The translations under genes and the position numbers were made by a program. Positions 34,351 to 42,044 of a stretch of 64,000 nt of DNA are shown in pieces (position 1 is the first letter of the stretch; every line of letters starts with the position of its first letter). The DNA is from Achromobacter seleniivolatilans (GTDB lineage: Bacteria; Pseudomonadota; Gammaproteobacteria; Burkholderiales; Burkholderiaceae_B). A model generated the notes under the pieces. That model was not told the DNA's origin and made no database searches. It worked only from the letters and a program-made list of their open reading frames with translations. The DNA is taken from positions 4,340,001 through 4,404,000 of the forward strand of contig NZ_CP132976.1 of the NCBI RefSeq assembly GCF_030864005.1, read 5' to 3'.

Positions 34351-34366
34351 CTGTACAAAAACACAG
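34351..34366 (+). promoter_or_regulatory. LexA-like SOS box
   Basis: CTGTACAAAAACACAG has the perfect CTGT-N8-ACAG architecture of gamma/betaproteobacterial LexA sites, flanked by TA and TG. It overlaps the expected -35 region of a promoter whose extended -10 is TGATACATT (34374-34382). Binding would therefore block transcription of the orphan gene at 34419. Confidence 0.6.
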
Positions 34367-34418
34367 TGCGTCGTGATACATTTCGATCGCCCGAAAAACA
34401 GCCGTCCAGGAGAATCCT

Positions 34419-34676
34419 GTGTCCGAAGCAGCCGAAGTCGCTAACCATGTCCTGCAGTACATCGTCGTTCCCTATCGCACAGTCGCCAACGGTGTGTCGC
34501 CAGGTGAAATCCGCTCGGCCAGCAGTGAGTTCGGAGCCATCCGTATCGCCAATTCAATGGCCTCAAAATTTGCGGGGGTTGCCGCCTACGAAGTCATGAT
34601 CGACAAGGAAACCGGCGATATGGAATCGCCGCGCATCCTGGCGCAAATAGGCACCGTGCCATCGCTGGACGATTGA
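34419..34676 (+). CDS. 85-residue protein of unknown function, possibly SOS-controlled
   Basis: A GTG start with AGGAGA seven bases upstream gives 85 residues, soluble and without a signal peptide. The middle (ANSMASKFAGVAAYEVMIDK) suggests a mixed alpha/beta fold. No domain was recognised. The reading frame is supported by the ribosome binding site, the LexA-like box and the extended -10. It stands alone, convergent with a secreted-protein gene and divergent from the gentisate block. A DNA-damage role is inference from the operator only. Confidence 0.7.
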   Translation: MSEAAEVANHVLQYIVVPYRTVANGVSPGEIRSASSEFGAIRIANSMASKFAGVAAYEVMIDKETGDMESPRILAQIGTVPSLDD

Positions 34677-34786
34677 ACGCGGAAAACCGCCCCGCTTGAT
34701 CTGAAGGATTGAGCGGGCGCGCGCATCACGCGGCGCCACCTGGCCGTGGCCGCAATTGCATGGCGGTCCTCGATTTTCCGCCCCGC

Positions 34787-35248
34787 TTACTTCGGCGGTA
34801 TCGCCCCACATCCGGCTTTGCTTGCAGCGTCGGCTGTCATGTCTTTCAGCGTGGATGCTTTCAGCAAAGCCTGTAGCTCATCCAGTTCCAGCCCTGTCGC
34901 GACGATTCTTGTTTGCGCCTGAAGACTCGGCCTTTGCTGATAGGCAACCGCCACACGACTGGCTGCGCCGTTGTAGATTTTGGTTTCGACGAAAGAAGCC
35001 GATTCGCCTGCCCACACGCCTTGTGTCTCCCGGGCAGCAACCATAGGCTCTCCGGGTCGCGGGGGGAACGGATTCCACCACGAGAACATCACGGTTTCAC
35101 CCTGATCGTTCTTCCAGACGCACTCCGTCTCAATGGTTGACCCTATGCCGCCAGGGCCAGGGACTTGCTCAATGCGCTGGGATTCAAGTTGATAACTTGA
35201 AGGCAAGGCCAGGATAAAAGCCGCCGCAACCCACGAAATCAAACCCAT
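34787..35248 (-). CDS. secreted hypothetical protein
   Basis: The ATG at 35248 is preceded by AAAGGAAA and gives 153 residues with an N-terminal hydrophobic segment (MGLISWVAAAFILALPSS), likely a Sec signal peptide. A longer frame to 35299 adds a basic stretch and is less likely. The mature protein has single cysteines near its start (ETECVW) and end (KAGCGA), which may form a disulfide. No family recognised. The tRNA-Arg gene lies upstream on the same strand. Confidence 0.65.
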   Translation of the reverse strand: MGLISWVAAAFILALPSSYQLESQRIEQVPGPGGIGSTIETECVWKNDQGETVMFSWWNPFPPRPGEPMVAARETQGVWAGESASFVETKIYNGAASRVAVAYQQRPSLQAQTRIVATGLELDELQALLKASTLKDMTADAASKAGCGAIPPK

Positions 35249-35598
35249 CAAGTTTCCTTTTTCCGTCGTTCGCATCTGGCCGAACTTTCTGTTGGCCATT
35301 ATCTACGTCCAGCGCCCCGCCCCTGGCCCACGTGCAACTGATGCTCCGTGGCGCGATGCGCAAAGATCCGTATCGGGATTTGCTCGAAGTGAACCGGCGA
35401 GACCGAAAATCAGCTGAAAAAAACAGGATGCGCCAGCGTGTTGCGCTGGCGTCGCCCAAAAAGCAGCCTGTTTGAGCTTCTTGTCTTTCTGACAGTGTCT
35501 TTCAAATCGAAGGGATTGGAGCAGGTGCTTTTTTCGGGACCATTGCGGGCCCAACCTGCAAGTCTTGAATCCAAGACTTTGATTTTTTGATGCTTAAG
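35249..35598. other. gene-free stretch between secreted protein and tRNA-Arg
   Basis: No gene is supported here. Reading frames in both directions exist; the best is a 45-codon plus-strand frame at 35341-35475 (beginning MLRGAMRKDPYRD) with no ribosome binding site. The only clear structure is the hairpin at 35431-35451. The stretch lies directly downstream of the tRNA 3' end, a common integration position, but no integrase fragment or repeat of the tRNA end was found. Confidence 0.5.
35424..35451 (-). terminator. hairpin with T-run downstream of tRNA-Arg
   Basis: CGCCAGCG (35431-35438) and CGCTGGCG (35444-35451) pair perfectly around five bases. On the minus strand the stem is followed after a few bases by a run of T residues (plus-strand A-run near 35418-35423), so it can end transcription from the tRNA promoter. 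Confidence 0.5.
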
Positions 35599-35673
35599 TG
35601 GTGCGCCCGACAGGAATCGAACCTGTATCAAGAGCTTCGGAAACTCTCATTCTATCCATTGAACTACGGGCGC
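35599..35673 (-). tRNA. tRNA-Arg (anticodon CCG)
   Basis: The minus strand folds as a standard tRNA: acceptor GCGCCCG (35673-35667) with CGGGCGC (35609-35603), discriminator A and an encoded CCA end (35601-35599). The anticodon loop TTCCGAA sits between AGAGT and GCTCT, giving anticodon CCG for CGG codons. The T arm is CAGG-TTCGATT-CCTG. A TACAAT hexamer at 35695-35690 could be its -10. Confidence 0.95.
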
Positions 35674-35793
35674 AGCGCAAGGAGGCGACATTGTACCTAG
35701 TTTTCTGAGACCTGCATGAAGTGGATCAAATCTTCTGTCAATCTCATTGAAAACCCGGTCTGTTGCATTGGACTACCGTCTATGACACCGTTA

Positions 35794-35799
35794 TATAAT
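35794..35799 (+). promoter_or_regulatory. -10 element for cytochrome c gene
   Basis: A perfect TATAAT lies 104 bases before the cytochrome ATG. A TTGGAC at 35768-35773 is 20 bases away, longer than ideal, so the -35 is uncertain. Confidence 0.4.
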
Positions 35800-35902
35800 C
35801 CGTCGTTTGCTTGCAGGCGGACTCTCTCTTGGCCCGCCACTTGTGCAGTACTGATTTTCTGTTGCCGCCGTCAGGCGCCCCACCCGTTAGCAGGATTTGG
35901 TC

Positions 35903-36817
35903 ATGAGCAACGAGCAGGAACACATAGAAGAGCACTCCTCCCCCATCAAGACTCCGAAGCAATTGGTCGTCACGATCATTCTGTCTTTCGTGATCCCGAT
36001 CGCCATCATCATCCTATTGGTGAATATGGTGGTTTCAGGCACCAAGGTTGGCGCCGGCTCGGACACCCTCTCTAACGAAGCGGTCACCAAACGCATCGCC
36101 CCTGTCGCGGGTTTCGCGCTGGTCGATGCAAATGCGCCGAAGGTCTTCAAGACGGGCGAGCAGGTCTTCGCCGCGGTCTGTACGGCCTGTCATACCGCCG
36201 GCATCGCTGGCGCGCCCAAGATGGGTGACAACGCCGCCTGGGCGCCTTTCATCCAGGCAGGCTACGACACCATGCTGAATGTGGCCCTGCACGGCAAGGG
36301 CGGCATGCCCGCCAAGGGCGGCAACCCCACGCTGTCCGACTTTGAAGTCGCGCGCGCCGTGGTCTACATGGCGAACAAGTCCGGCGCATCGTTGGCCGAA
36401 CCCGCAGAACCCGCTGCCGACGGCGCAAAGAAGGAAGCCGCCGCCCCGGCAGCAGCTCCTGCCCCGGCTGCCGCTGCGGCTCCCGCAACGGTAGCAGCAG
36501 CACCGGCTGCACCGGCACCGGCAGCCGCCGCTCCTGTCGCGCAAGCCCCCGCCCCCGCGCAGACCGCCGCCGTCAACCCGGCCGGTGAAAAGCTCTACAA
36601 GAGCGTCTGCTTCGCTTGTCACGCCACCGGCATCGCCAACGCGCCCAAGTTTGGCGACAAGGCCGCATGGGACCCGTATATCAAGACCGGCATGGACGCG
36701 ATGGTGAAGGTCGCCATGCAAGGCAAGCCGCCGATGCCCCCGAAGGGCGGCGCTGCCAACGCCTCGGAAGACGACATCCGCGCCGCTGTGCAATACATGG
36801 TTGACGCTGCCAAGTAA
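35903..36817 (+). CDS. membrane-anchored dihaem cytochrome c
   Basis: This 304-residue protein has one transmembrane anchor (residues 20-43) and two class I cytochrome c domains. The haem sites are CTACH at 93-97 and CFACH at 236-240, with likely axial Met in GGMPAKGG and PPMPPKGG. A Pro/Ala-rich linker of about 60 residues (166-225) joins them. The two domains resemble each other (ACH-TAGIAGAPKMGD versus ACHATGIANAPKFGD), pointing to duplication. It probably shuttles electrons in the periplasm toward an oxidase. ATG at 35903 follows AGGA; a terminator follows the stop. Confidence 0.9.
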   Translation: MSNEQEHIEEHSSPIKTPKQLVVTIILSFVIPIAIIILLVNMVVSGTKVGAGSDTLSNEAVTKRIAPVAGFALVDANAPKVFKTGEQVFAAVCTACHTAGIAGAPKMGDNAAWAPFIQAGYDTMLNVALHGKGGMPAKGGNPTLSDFEVARAVVYMANKSGASLAEPAEPAADGAKKEAAAPAAAPAPAAAAAPATVAAAPAAPAPAAAAPVAQAPAPAQTAAVNPAGEKLYKSVCFACHATGIANAPKFGDKAAWDPYIKTGMDAMVKVAMQGKPPMPPKGGAANASEDDIRAAVQYMVDAAK

Positions 36818-36852
36818 GCAACACGCGTAACCCATCACGCAGCCTCGGAAAG

Positions 36853-36889
36853 AAAAAAGCGCCTTGAGTATTCAAGGCGCTTTTCTTTT
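36853..36889 (+). terminator. Rho-independent terminator after cytochrome gene
   Basis: GCGCCTTGA (36859-36867) and TCAAGGCGC (36872-36880) form a perfect nine-pair stem with a four-base loop, followed by TTTTCTTTT and preceded by an A-run, so it can act in both directions. Confidence 0.9.
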
Positions 36890-36908
36890 GGACCGCTGCA
36901 TGCTGGAT

Positions 36909-36956
36909 GACCCGCGAGGGGCATAGGAATTCTTGCCTATGCCCCTCGCGCGGGTC
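36909..36956. repeat. 19-bp inverted repeat between convergent genes
   Basis: GACCCGCGAGGGGCATAGG (36909-36927) pairs with the complementary arm at 36936-36956, which carries two extra bases, around an eight-base loop. It directly follows the cytochrome terminator and precedes the stop of the convergent dehydrogenase gene. No T-run is attached, so it may be a dispersed palindromic repeat or a second stop signal. Confidence 0.7.
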
Positions 36957-36972
36957 TGTCACCCGCCGTGCG

Positions 36973-38484
36973 TTATTTCAACAGGGACATGCCCAGTTGA
37001 ACGCGGCGTTGCAGCCACAGGCTGGGGCGATAACGGGGGTCGCCCGTCACGCGCTGCATGCTCTTCAGAATTTCCAGGATGCGCTCGGCACCCAGCTTGT
37101 CGCCAAGCGACAGCGGGCCCACCGGATAACCCAGGCCCAAGGTCACGGCCTGATCGATGTCTTCCGGCGTGGCGATCTGCTGCTGCGCGATGTCGCTGGC
37201 GATGTTGACGATCATGGCTACGATGCGCTGGGCGATGAAACCCGGCGAATCCTCGATCACGGTCACTGCCACACCGTCGGCGGCCAGCAACGCATGCGCG
37301 GCGTCACGCCATTTCTCTTCAGTGGCCGGCGACACCATGATCGTGCGGCGCTTGGCTGCGTCGAACGCATAGAGCGTATCCAGACCCACCGTGCGAGCTG
37401 CGTTCAGGCCCTGAGCGGAAACCGACGTAGACACGTCATCGCCAAAAGGCGTGACGATGATGAGCGCGTCAGCGTCCGGCGTAGAACCGGTGACCAAGGT
37501 GGCGCCCAGCTTTTCGATCAAGGCGGAAGCGCGCGCATAACCTTCGGGATGCTTGGGGCTGACCCAGACCTTCAGGCCTTCCGGCAGCGCGGGCACGGGC
37601 GCTTCGGGCGGCACTTGCTTCTGGCCGTCGGCATAGACGTAAAAGCCTTCACCCGCCTTGCGGCCGATCAGGCCACCAGCCAGGCGCACCGTGGTGATGG
37701 GCGACGGGCGGAAACGCGGCTCGTCGAAGAATTGGCGGTAGATGGATTCCATCACCGGATGCGACACGTCCAGCGCGGTCAGGTCCAGCAGTTCGAACGG
37801 GCCCATGCGAAAACCCGCCTGCTCACGCATCACGGCATCCACCTGCGCGAAGGTCGCGACTGCTTCCTGCGCCACGCGCAGCCCTTCGGTATTCATGCCG
37901 CGGCCAGCGTGATTGACGATAAAGCCAGGCATGTCTTTGGCACGCACGGGGGTGTGCCCCATGCGGCGCGCCAGCACGGCCAGCGCATCGCCGACTTCCG
38001 GCGCGCTGCGCAGGCCGTCGATCACCTCAACCACTTTCATCAACGCGACCGGGTTGAAGAAGTGATAACCGACTACGCGGCGCGGATGCTTGCAGGCGGC
38101 CGCGATGGCGGTAATGGACAAAGACGACGTGTTCGACGCCAGAATGCAGTCCTCGGACACCACGCCTTCCAGCGCGGCGAAGAGGTCACGCTTGACGTCC
38201 AGACGTTCGACGATGGCTTCCACCACCAACTGGCACACCGACATATCGGTCAGGGCGGTCGCGGATTCCACACGTTCCAGCGCGGCTTGCGCGTCGGCGG
38301 TGGTCAGCTTGCCCTTCTGGGCCAGTTTTTCCCAGGTTTGGCGCAGGGACTCGCGCGCGGCGGCAACCGCATCAGCACTGGTGTCGTACAAGCGCACGCG
38401 CAAACCGGCTTGCGCCGCGATCTGCGCAATGCCGCGCCCCATGGCACCGGCGCCCACGACGCCGATGGTTTGAATCTCCGTCAT
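36973..38484 (-). CDS. 3-hydroxyacyl-CoA dehydrogenase
   Basis: This enzyme of about 503 residues oxidises 3-hydroxyacyl-CoA with NAD in beta-oxidation. GAGAMGRGIAQIAAQAG near residue 11 binds NAD, SNTSSLSITAIAAA and GYHFFNPVALMKVVEVI contain the catalytic Ser and His. There is a duplicated C-terminal 3HCDH domain, as in PaaH-type proteins (GFIVNHAGRGMNTEG and GFIAQRIVAMIVNIA). The ATG at 38484 has AGGAG seven bases upstream; a GTG one codon earlier is possible. It starts a three-gene minus-strand acyl-CoA set together with the next two genes. Confidence 0.92.
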   Translation of the reverse strand: MTEIQTIGVVGAGAMGRGIAQIAAQAGLRVRLYDTSADAVAAARESLRQTWEKLAQKGKLTTADAQAALERVESATALTDMSVCQLVVEAIVERLDVKRDLFAALEGVVSEDCILASNTSSLSITAIAAACKHPRRVVGYHFFNPVALMKVVEVIDGLRSAPEVGDALAVLARRMGHTPVRAKDMPGFIVNHAGRGMNTEGLRVAQEAVATFAQVDAVMREQAGFRMGPFELLDLTALDVSHPVMESIYRQFFDEPRFRPSPITTVRLAGGLIGRKAGEGFYVYADGQKQVPPEAPVPALPEGLKVWVSPKHPEGYARASALIEKLGATLVTGSTPDADALIIVTPFGDDVSTSVSAQGLNAARTVGLDTLYAFDAAKRRTIMVSPATEEKWRDAAHALLAADGVAVTVIEDSPGFIAQRIVAMIVNIASDIAQQQIATPEDIDQAVTLGLGYPVGPLSLGDKLGAERILEILKSMQRVTGDPRYRPSLWLQRRVQLGMSLLK

Positions 38485-38581
38485 CACCTATCTCCTGCCT
38501 GTATTGGAATGGATTGTGCGCGCCCCGGCATGGCGTGGCGCAATGGAAAACGGAGCGTCCGCCAGACCGCTCCGTTTCCGT

Positions 38582-39811
38582 TCAAGACTGGCTCTGCGCC
38601 AGCGCCTGGATTTCTTCAGCCGACAGGCCCAGCTTTTCAGACAGGACCTGCGCCGTGTGCTCACCCAGCATGGGCGGCGGACGGCGGTACTCGACCGGGC
38701 TGTCCGAGAATTTCAGCGGGCTGGACGCCATCGGCACCTTGCCTGCCGCCGGGTGCGGCAGCTCGCGCTTCATGCCGCGCGCCAGCACATGCGGGTCTTC
38801 GTAGACCTGGTCCAGCGTATTGATGGGGCCAGCCGGCACGCCAACGCTTTCCAGCGCGGCAAGCCAGTGATCACGCGCGCCGGTGGCCATGCGTTCGGTC
38901 AGCAGCGGGACCAATTCCGCACGGTTCTTCACGCGTTGCGGATTGGTGGAAAAGCGCGGATCGGCCGACAACTCGGGCAGGCCGATAGCGCCGCAGTAAT
39001 TGCGGAACTGGCTGTCGTTGCCGACCGCCACAATCAGGTGGCCGTCACTGGCCGCAAACACCTGGTAGGGCACCAGGTTCTGATGCGCGTTGCCGGCGCG
39101 TTTGGGCGCGACGCCAGAGGTCATGAAATTCAGATTCTGGTTTGCCAGCATCGTGACCTGGCAGTCCAGCAGCGCCATATCAATGTGCTGCCCCAGGCCG
39201 CTCTTGGCTCGTTCCAGCAGCGCCGCCAGGATTCCGACGGTGGAATACATACCGGTCATCAGGTCCGCCACGGCCACGCCAGCCTTCTGCGGGCCGCCAC
39301 CAGCCAGGTCATCGCGTTCGCCGGTGATGCTCATCAGGCCGCCCATGCCCTGGATCATGAAGTCATAACCCGGACGGCTGGCATACGGGCCGGTCTGGCC
39401 AAAGCCCGTGATCGAGCAATAGATCAGGCGCGGGTTGATGGCCTTCAGGCTTTCGTAGTCCAGGCCGTATTTCGACAGGCCGCCAACCTTGAAGTTTTCC
39501 ACCAGGATGTCGCTTTGCAACGCCAGTTCGCGCACCAGTTCAGCGCCGCGCGGCGACGCGATATCCAGCGCCACCGACATCTTGTTGCGGTTGGCCGACA
39601 GGTAGTAAGCGGCTTCCGTCGTGTCGTTGCCCGCTTCGTCCTTCAGGTAAGGAGGACCCCAGGCGCGCGTATCGTCGCCCGCGCCCGGCCGTTCAATCTT
39701 GATCACCTCGGCGCCAAGGTCGGCCAGGTTCTGGGTACACCATGGGCCCGCCAGCACGCGGGTCAGGTCCAGCACGCGTATGCCGGTAAGGGGAGCGGGA
39801 CGTTGCGACAT
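38582..39811 (-). CDS. CaiB/BaiF family CoA transferase
   Basis: This 409-residue class III CoA transferase has GIRVLDLTRVLAGPWCTQNL at the start and the family Asp in GYDFMIQGMGGLMS; the nucleophilic Asp is expected there. It moves CoA between carboxylic acids. Substrate specificity cannot be read from the sequence. It lies 97 bases upstream of the 3-hydroxyacyl-CoA dehydrogenase gene, on the same strand, and 201 bases downstream of the acyl-CoA dehydrogenase gene. Confidence 0.9.
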   Translation of the reverse strand: MSQRPAPLTGIRVLDLTRVLAGPWCTQNLADLGAEVIKIERPGAGDDTRAWGPPYLKDEAGNDTTEAAYYLSANRNKMSVALDIASPRGAELVRELALQSDILVENFKVGGLSKYGLDYESLKAINPRLIYCSITGFGQTGPYASRPGYDFMIQGMGGLMSITGERDDLAGGGPQKAGVAVADLMTGMYSTVGILAALLERAKSGLGQHIDMALLDCQVTMLANQNLNFMTSGVAPKRAGNAHQNLVPYQVFAASDGHLIVAVGNDSQFRNYCGAIGLPELSADPRFSTNPQRVKNRAELVPLLTERMATGARDHWLAALESVGVPAGPINTLDQVYEDPHVLARGMKRELPHPAAGKVPMASSPLKFSDSPVEYRRPPPMLGEHTAQVLSEKLGLSAEEIQALAQSQS

Positions 39812-40012
39812 CTGTAATCTTTTCGCTAGAAGAGAGATGAAAACGTCTGGCTTGCGGCACGGCGCAAGCCAGTCTGGAGTTCTGTCATGCCAGCGGCCTG
39901 GGCCGGTAGCGCGTCACCTGCGATATTAGCCGCTCAAACCCCGGGCCGGTCGCTGCGATGTACGAGCGGCCGACGCGCGGACGATGGAAATAGCGCAGCC
40001 GTCAACACCCGA

Positions 40013-41161
40013 TCAGGAGTGCGCCTTGATCGTTTCGCGCGCAATCACCAACTGCTGGATCTGCGAAGTGCCTTCAAAGATACGGAAAAGGCGCACATCG
40101 CGGTAGAAGCGTTCCACCGCATACTCAGACATATAACCCGCCCCGCCATGAATCTGCACCGCCCGGTCAGCAACCCGGCCAACCATTTCAGTCGAGAACA
40201 GCTTGCAGCAGGCGGCTTGCATCGTGGTGTTTTCGCCGCGGTCGCGCATGCGGGCGGCGTCCAGCACCATGCAGCGCGCGGCATACAGTTCAGCCTGACT
40301 ATCGGCAATCATTGCCTGAATGAGCTGGAACTCGGCAATCGGCTGGCCAAACTGCTTGCGGTCCATGGCGTATTTGACGGCGTCGCTCAACAAACGGTCG
40401 GCGATGCCGACGCACAGCGCGGAGATGTGCAGACGGCCCTTGTCCAGCACACGCATAGACGTCTTGAAGCCGTTGCCTTCTTCGCCGCCCAGCAAGGCGC
40501 TGGCGGGTACACGGCAGTTGTCGAACACGACGTCACTGGTCAGCGCGCCGGCTTGGCCCATCTTTTTGTCCGGTTTGCCGATGATCAGGCCCGGCGTGCC
40601 GGCTTCCACCAGGAAACACGAGATCGAATTCGCGCGGCGTTCGGGCGCGGTGCGGGCCATGACCGAGAACAAGCCAGCGATGGGCGCGTTGGTGATGTAG
40701 CGCTTCGTGCCGTTCAGCACATAGCTGTCGCCGTCGCGTTCAGCGGACAGGCGCAGCGCCATGGCGTCCGAACCGGCATCCGGCTCGGTCAGCGCGAATG
40801 AACCGATCAGCTCGCCGCTGGCCAGCTTGGGCAAATAGCGGTTGCGCTGCTCGTCGGTGCCGGCCAGCACGATGGCTTGCGAGCCGATGCCGATGTTGGT
40901 GCCAGCCAGCGAACGGAATGCGGGCGAGGTCTGGCCCAGCTCAAAGACCACGCGTACCTCCTCCTCCATGGTCAGGCCCAATCCGCCAAAATCGGGCGAA
41001 ATAGACAGACCGAACAGGCCAAGTTCGCGCATCTCGTTCACGATCGCCGGCGGCACCTGGCCGCTCGTGGCCAGTTCGTCTTCGGCGGGGATCAGGCGCT
41101 CGTGCACAAAGCGGCGCACGGCATCCAACAGCAGGTTCAGGGTTTCGGTATCAAGGGCCAT
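40013..41161 (-). CDS. acyl-CoA dehydrogenase
   Basis: This 382-residue flavoenzyme shows the FAD-linked signatures GSFALTEPDAGSDAMALRLS and the C-terminal QIHGGAGYMSEYAVERFYRD, followed by FEGTSQIQQLVIAR, where the catalytic Glu of short/medium-chain enzymes lies. It introduces the first double bond in fatty or branched acyl-CoA breakdown. It is 47 bases downstream of the TetR gene and probably co-transcribed with it. Confidence 0.92.
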   Translation of the reverse strand: MALDTETLNLLLDAVRRFVHERLIPAEDELATSGQVPPAIVNEMRELGLFGLSISPDFGGLGLTMEEEVRVVFELGQTSPAFRSLAGTNIGIGSQAIVLAGTDEQRNRYLPKLASGELIGSFALTEPDAGSDAMALRLSAERDGDSYVLNGTKRYITNAPIAGLFSVMARTAPERRANSISCFLVEAGTPGLIIGKPDKKMGQAGALTSDVVFDNCRVPASALLGGEEGNGFKTSMRVLDKGRLHISALCVGIADRLLSDAVKYAMDRKQFGQPIAEFQLIQAMIADSQAELYAARCMVLDAARMRDRGENTTMQAACCKLFSTEMVGRVADRAVQIHGGAGYMSEYAVERFYRDVRLFRIFEGTSQIQQLVIARETIKAHS

Positions 41162-41208
41162 GATGGAAGTCTCACGATATGCGGCATGAATTCAGAGCGG
41201 CGGCGCGT

Positions 41209-41832
41209 TCAGGCGCGCATGCCGCCAACCAATAAATCGAAGTACCCGGCAGCGATGGCTTCTGCGCTGTCGCCCTGCCCCGGCTTGTACCAACGCACCA
41301 TCCAATTCAGCATGGACAGCACCGCGCGGCCAGTGGCGGCCACGTCCAACGGGCGAAACACGCCGTCGGCCACGCCTTGAGCAATCAGCTCGCGCAGGCG
41401 CTTCTCGTAGCCGTCGCGCAGCCTCGCCGCGTCTTCTCGCTCGGGCAATGCCATGCCGGAATAGCCGATCAGCATGGTGACGAATTCGGCGTGATGTTGT
41501 TCGAAGTAGCGCGCGTGGCCAATCATGAACGCGCGCAATCGGGCGGCTGCCCCGTCGGCGCCTGCAACGTGCTGGCCCACGGTCTGCGTCAGGCCGTTCA
41601 GCACGCCCAGAATGATCGCGTCGTAGATGTCTTGCTTGGTGGTGTAGTAGTGATAGATGGCCGCTTTGGACACCCCGATGGCGGCGGCCAGATCCGATAC
41701 GGAACTGCCGTCGTAGCCGCTGCGGGCAAACAGCTTGGCAGCTTCTTCCAGAATGCGTTCTCGCGGGGCCGCCAGCGTGGGCGGCCGGCCGGCGCGTGCG
41801 CGCTTCTGGGCGGGTGGGGCGGAGGTCGCCAT
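41209..41832 (-). CDS. TetR family transcriptional regulator
   Basis: This 207-residue repressor has a standard TetR helix-turn-helix at residues 25-70 (ILEEAAKLFARSGYDGSSVS and AAIGVSKAAIYHYYTTKQDI) and a TetR_C-type ligand domain. It sits between the divergent nitronate monooxygenase/enoyl-CoA hydratase pair and the acyl-CoA genes. A palindrome in the 212-base divergent region is a fitting operator. An acyl-CoA effector is likely from context, not proven. Confidence 0.9.
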   Translation of the reverse strand: MATSAPPAQKRARAGRPPTLAAPRERILEEAAKLFARSGYDGSSVSDLAAAIGVSKAAIYHYYTTKQDIYDAIILGVLNGLTQTVGQHVAGADGAAARLRAFMIGHARYFEQHHAEFVTMLIGYSGMALPEREDAARLRDGYEKRLRELIAQGVADGVFRPLDVAATGRAVLSMLNWMVRWYKPGQGDSAEAIAAGYFDLLVGGMRA

Positions 41833-41928
41833 GACAGCCTTTCAAGGGTGGCGCCCAACGCTGCCGAAGGTTTGAACTTCCCTCCATTGACAGCAGTTCG
41901 GCCCATGCCGTTAAATAAAGATTAATTA

Positions 41929-41952
41929 ATTACCGGACGGTCGGTAGGTAAT
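41929..41952. promoter_or_regulatory. TetR operator candidate
   Basis: ATTACC and GGTAAT form perfect outer arms 12 bases apart, enclosing CGG/ACGGTCGGT repeats of the accgACCGnnCGGT type bound by many acyl-CoA-related TetR proteins. It lies midway between the divergent TetR and nitronate monooxygenase genes, next to an AT-rich tract (TTAATTAATT) that may hold the promoters. Confidence 0.55.
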
Positions 41953-42044
41953 TATAGGCACAACTGCCAAGGATGCTCAAGCGTGCTTGCAGCCAGGCGG
42001 TGGAGCCTCTTCTGGACTGACCCTGAACACTACGCGACGACGCT

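Noticed and set aside
35303..35554. 83-residue minus-strand frame downstream of tRNA-Arg
   Set aside because: No ribosome binding site, crosses the terminator hairpin, and no family is recognised.
36907..38823. 638-residue plus-strand frame opposite the 3-hydroxyacyl-CoA dehydrogenase
   Set aside because: Typical antisense frame in GC-rich DNA; composition is biased and the opposite strand has NAD-binding and catalytic motifs.
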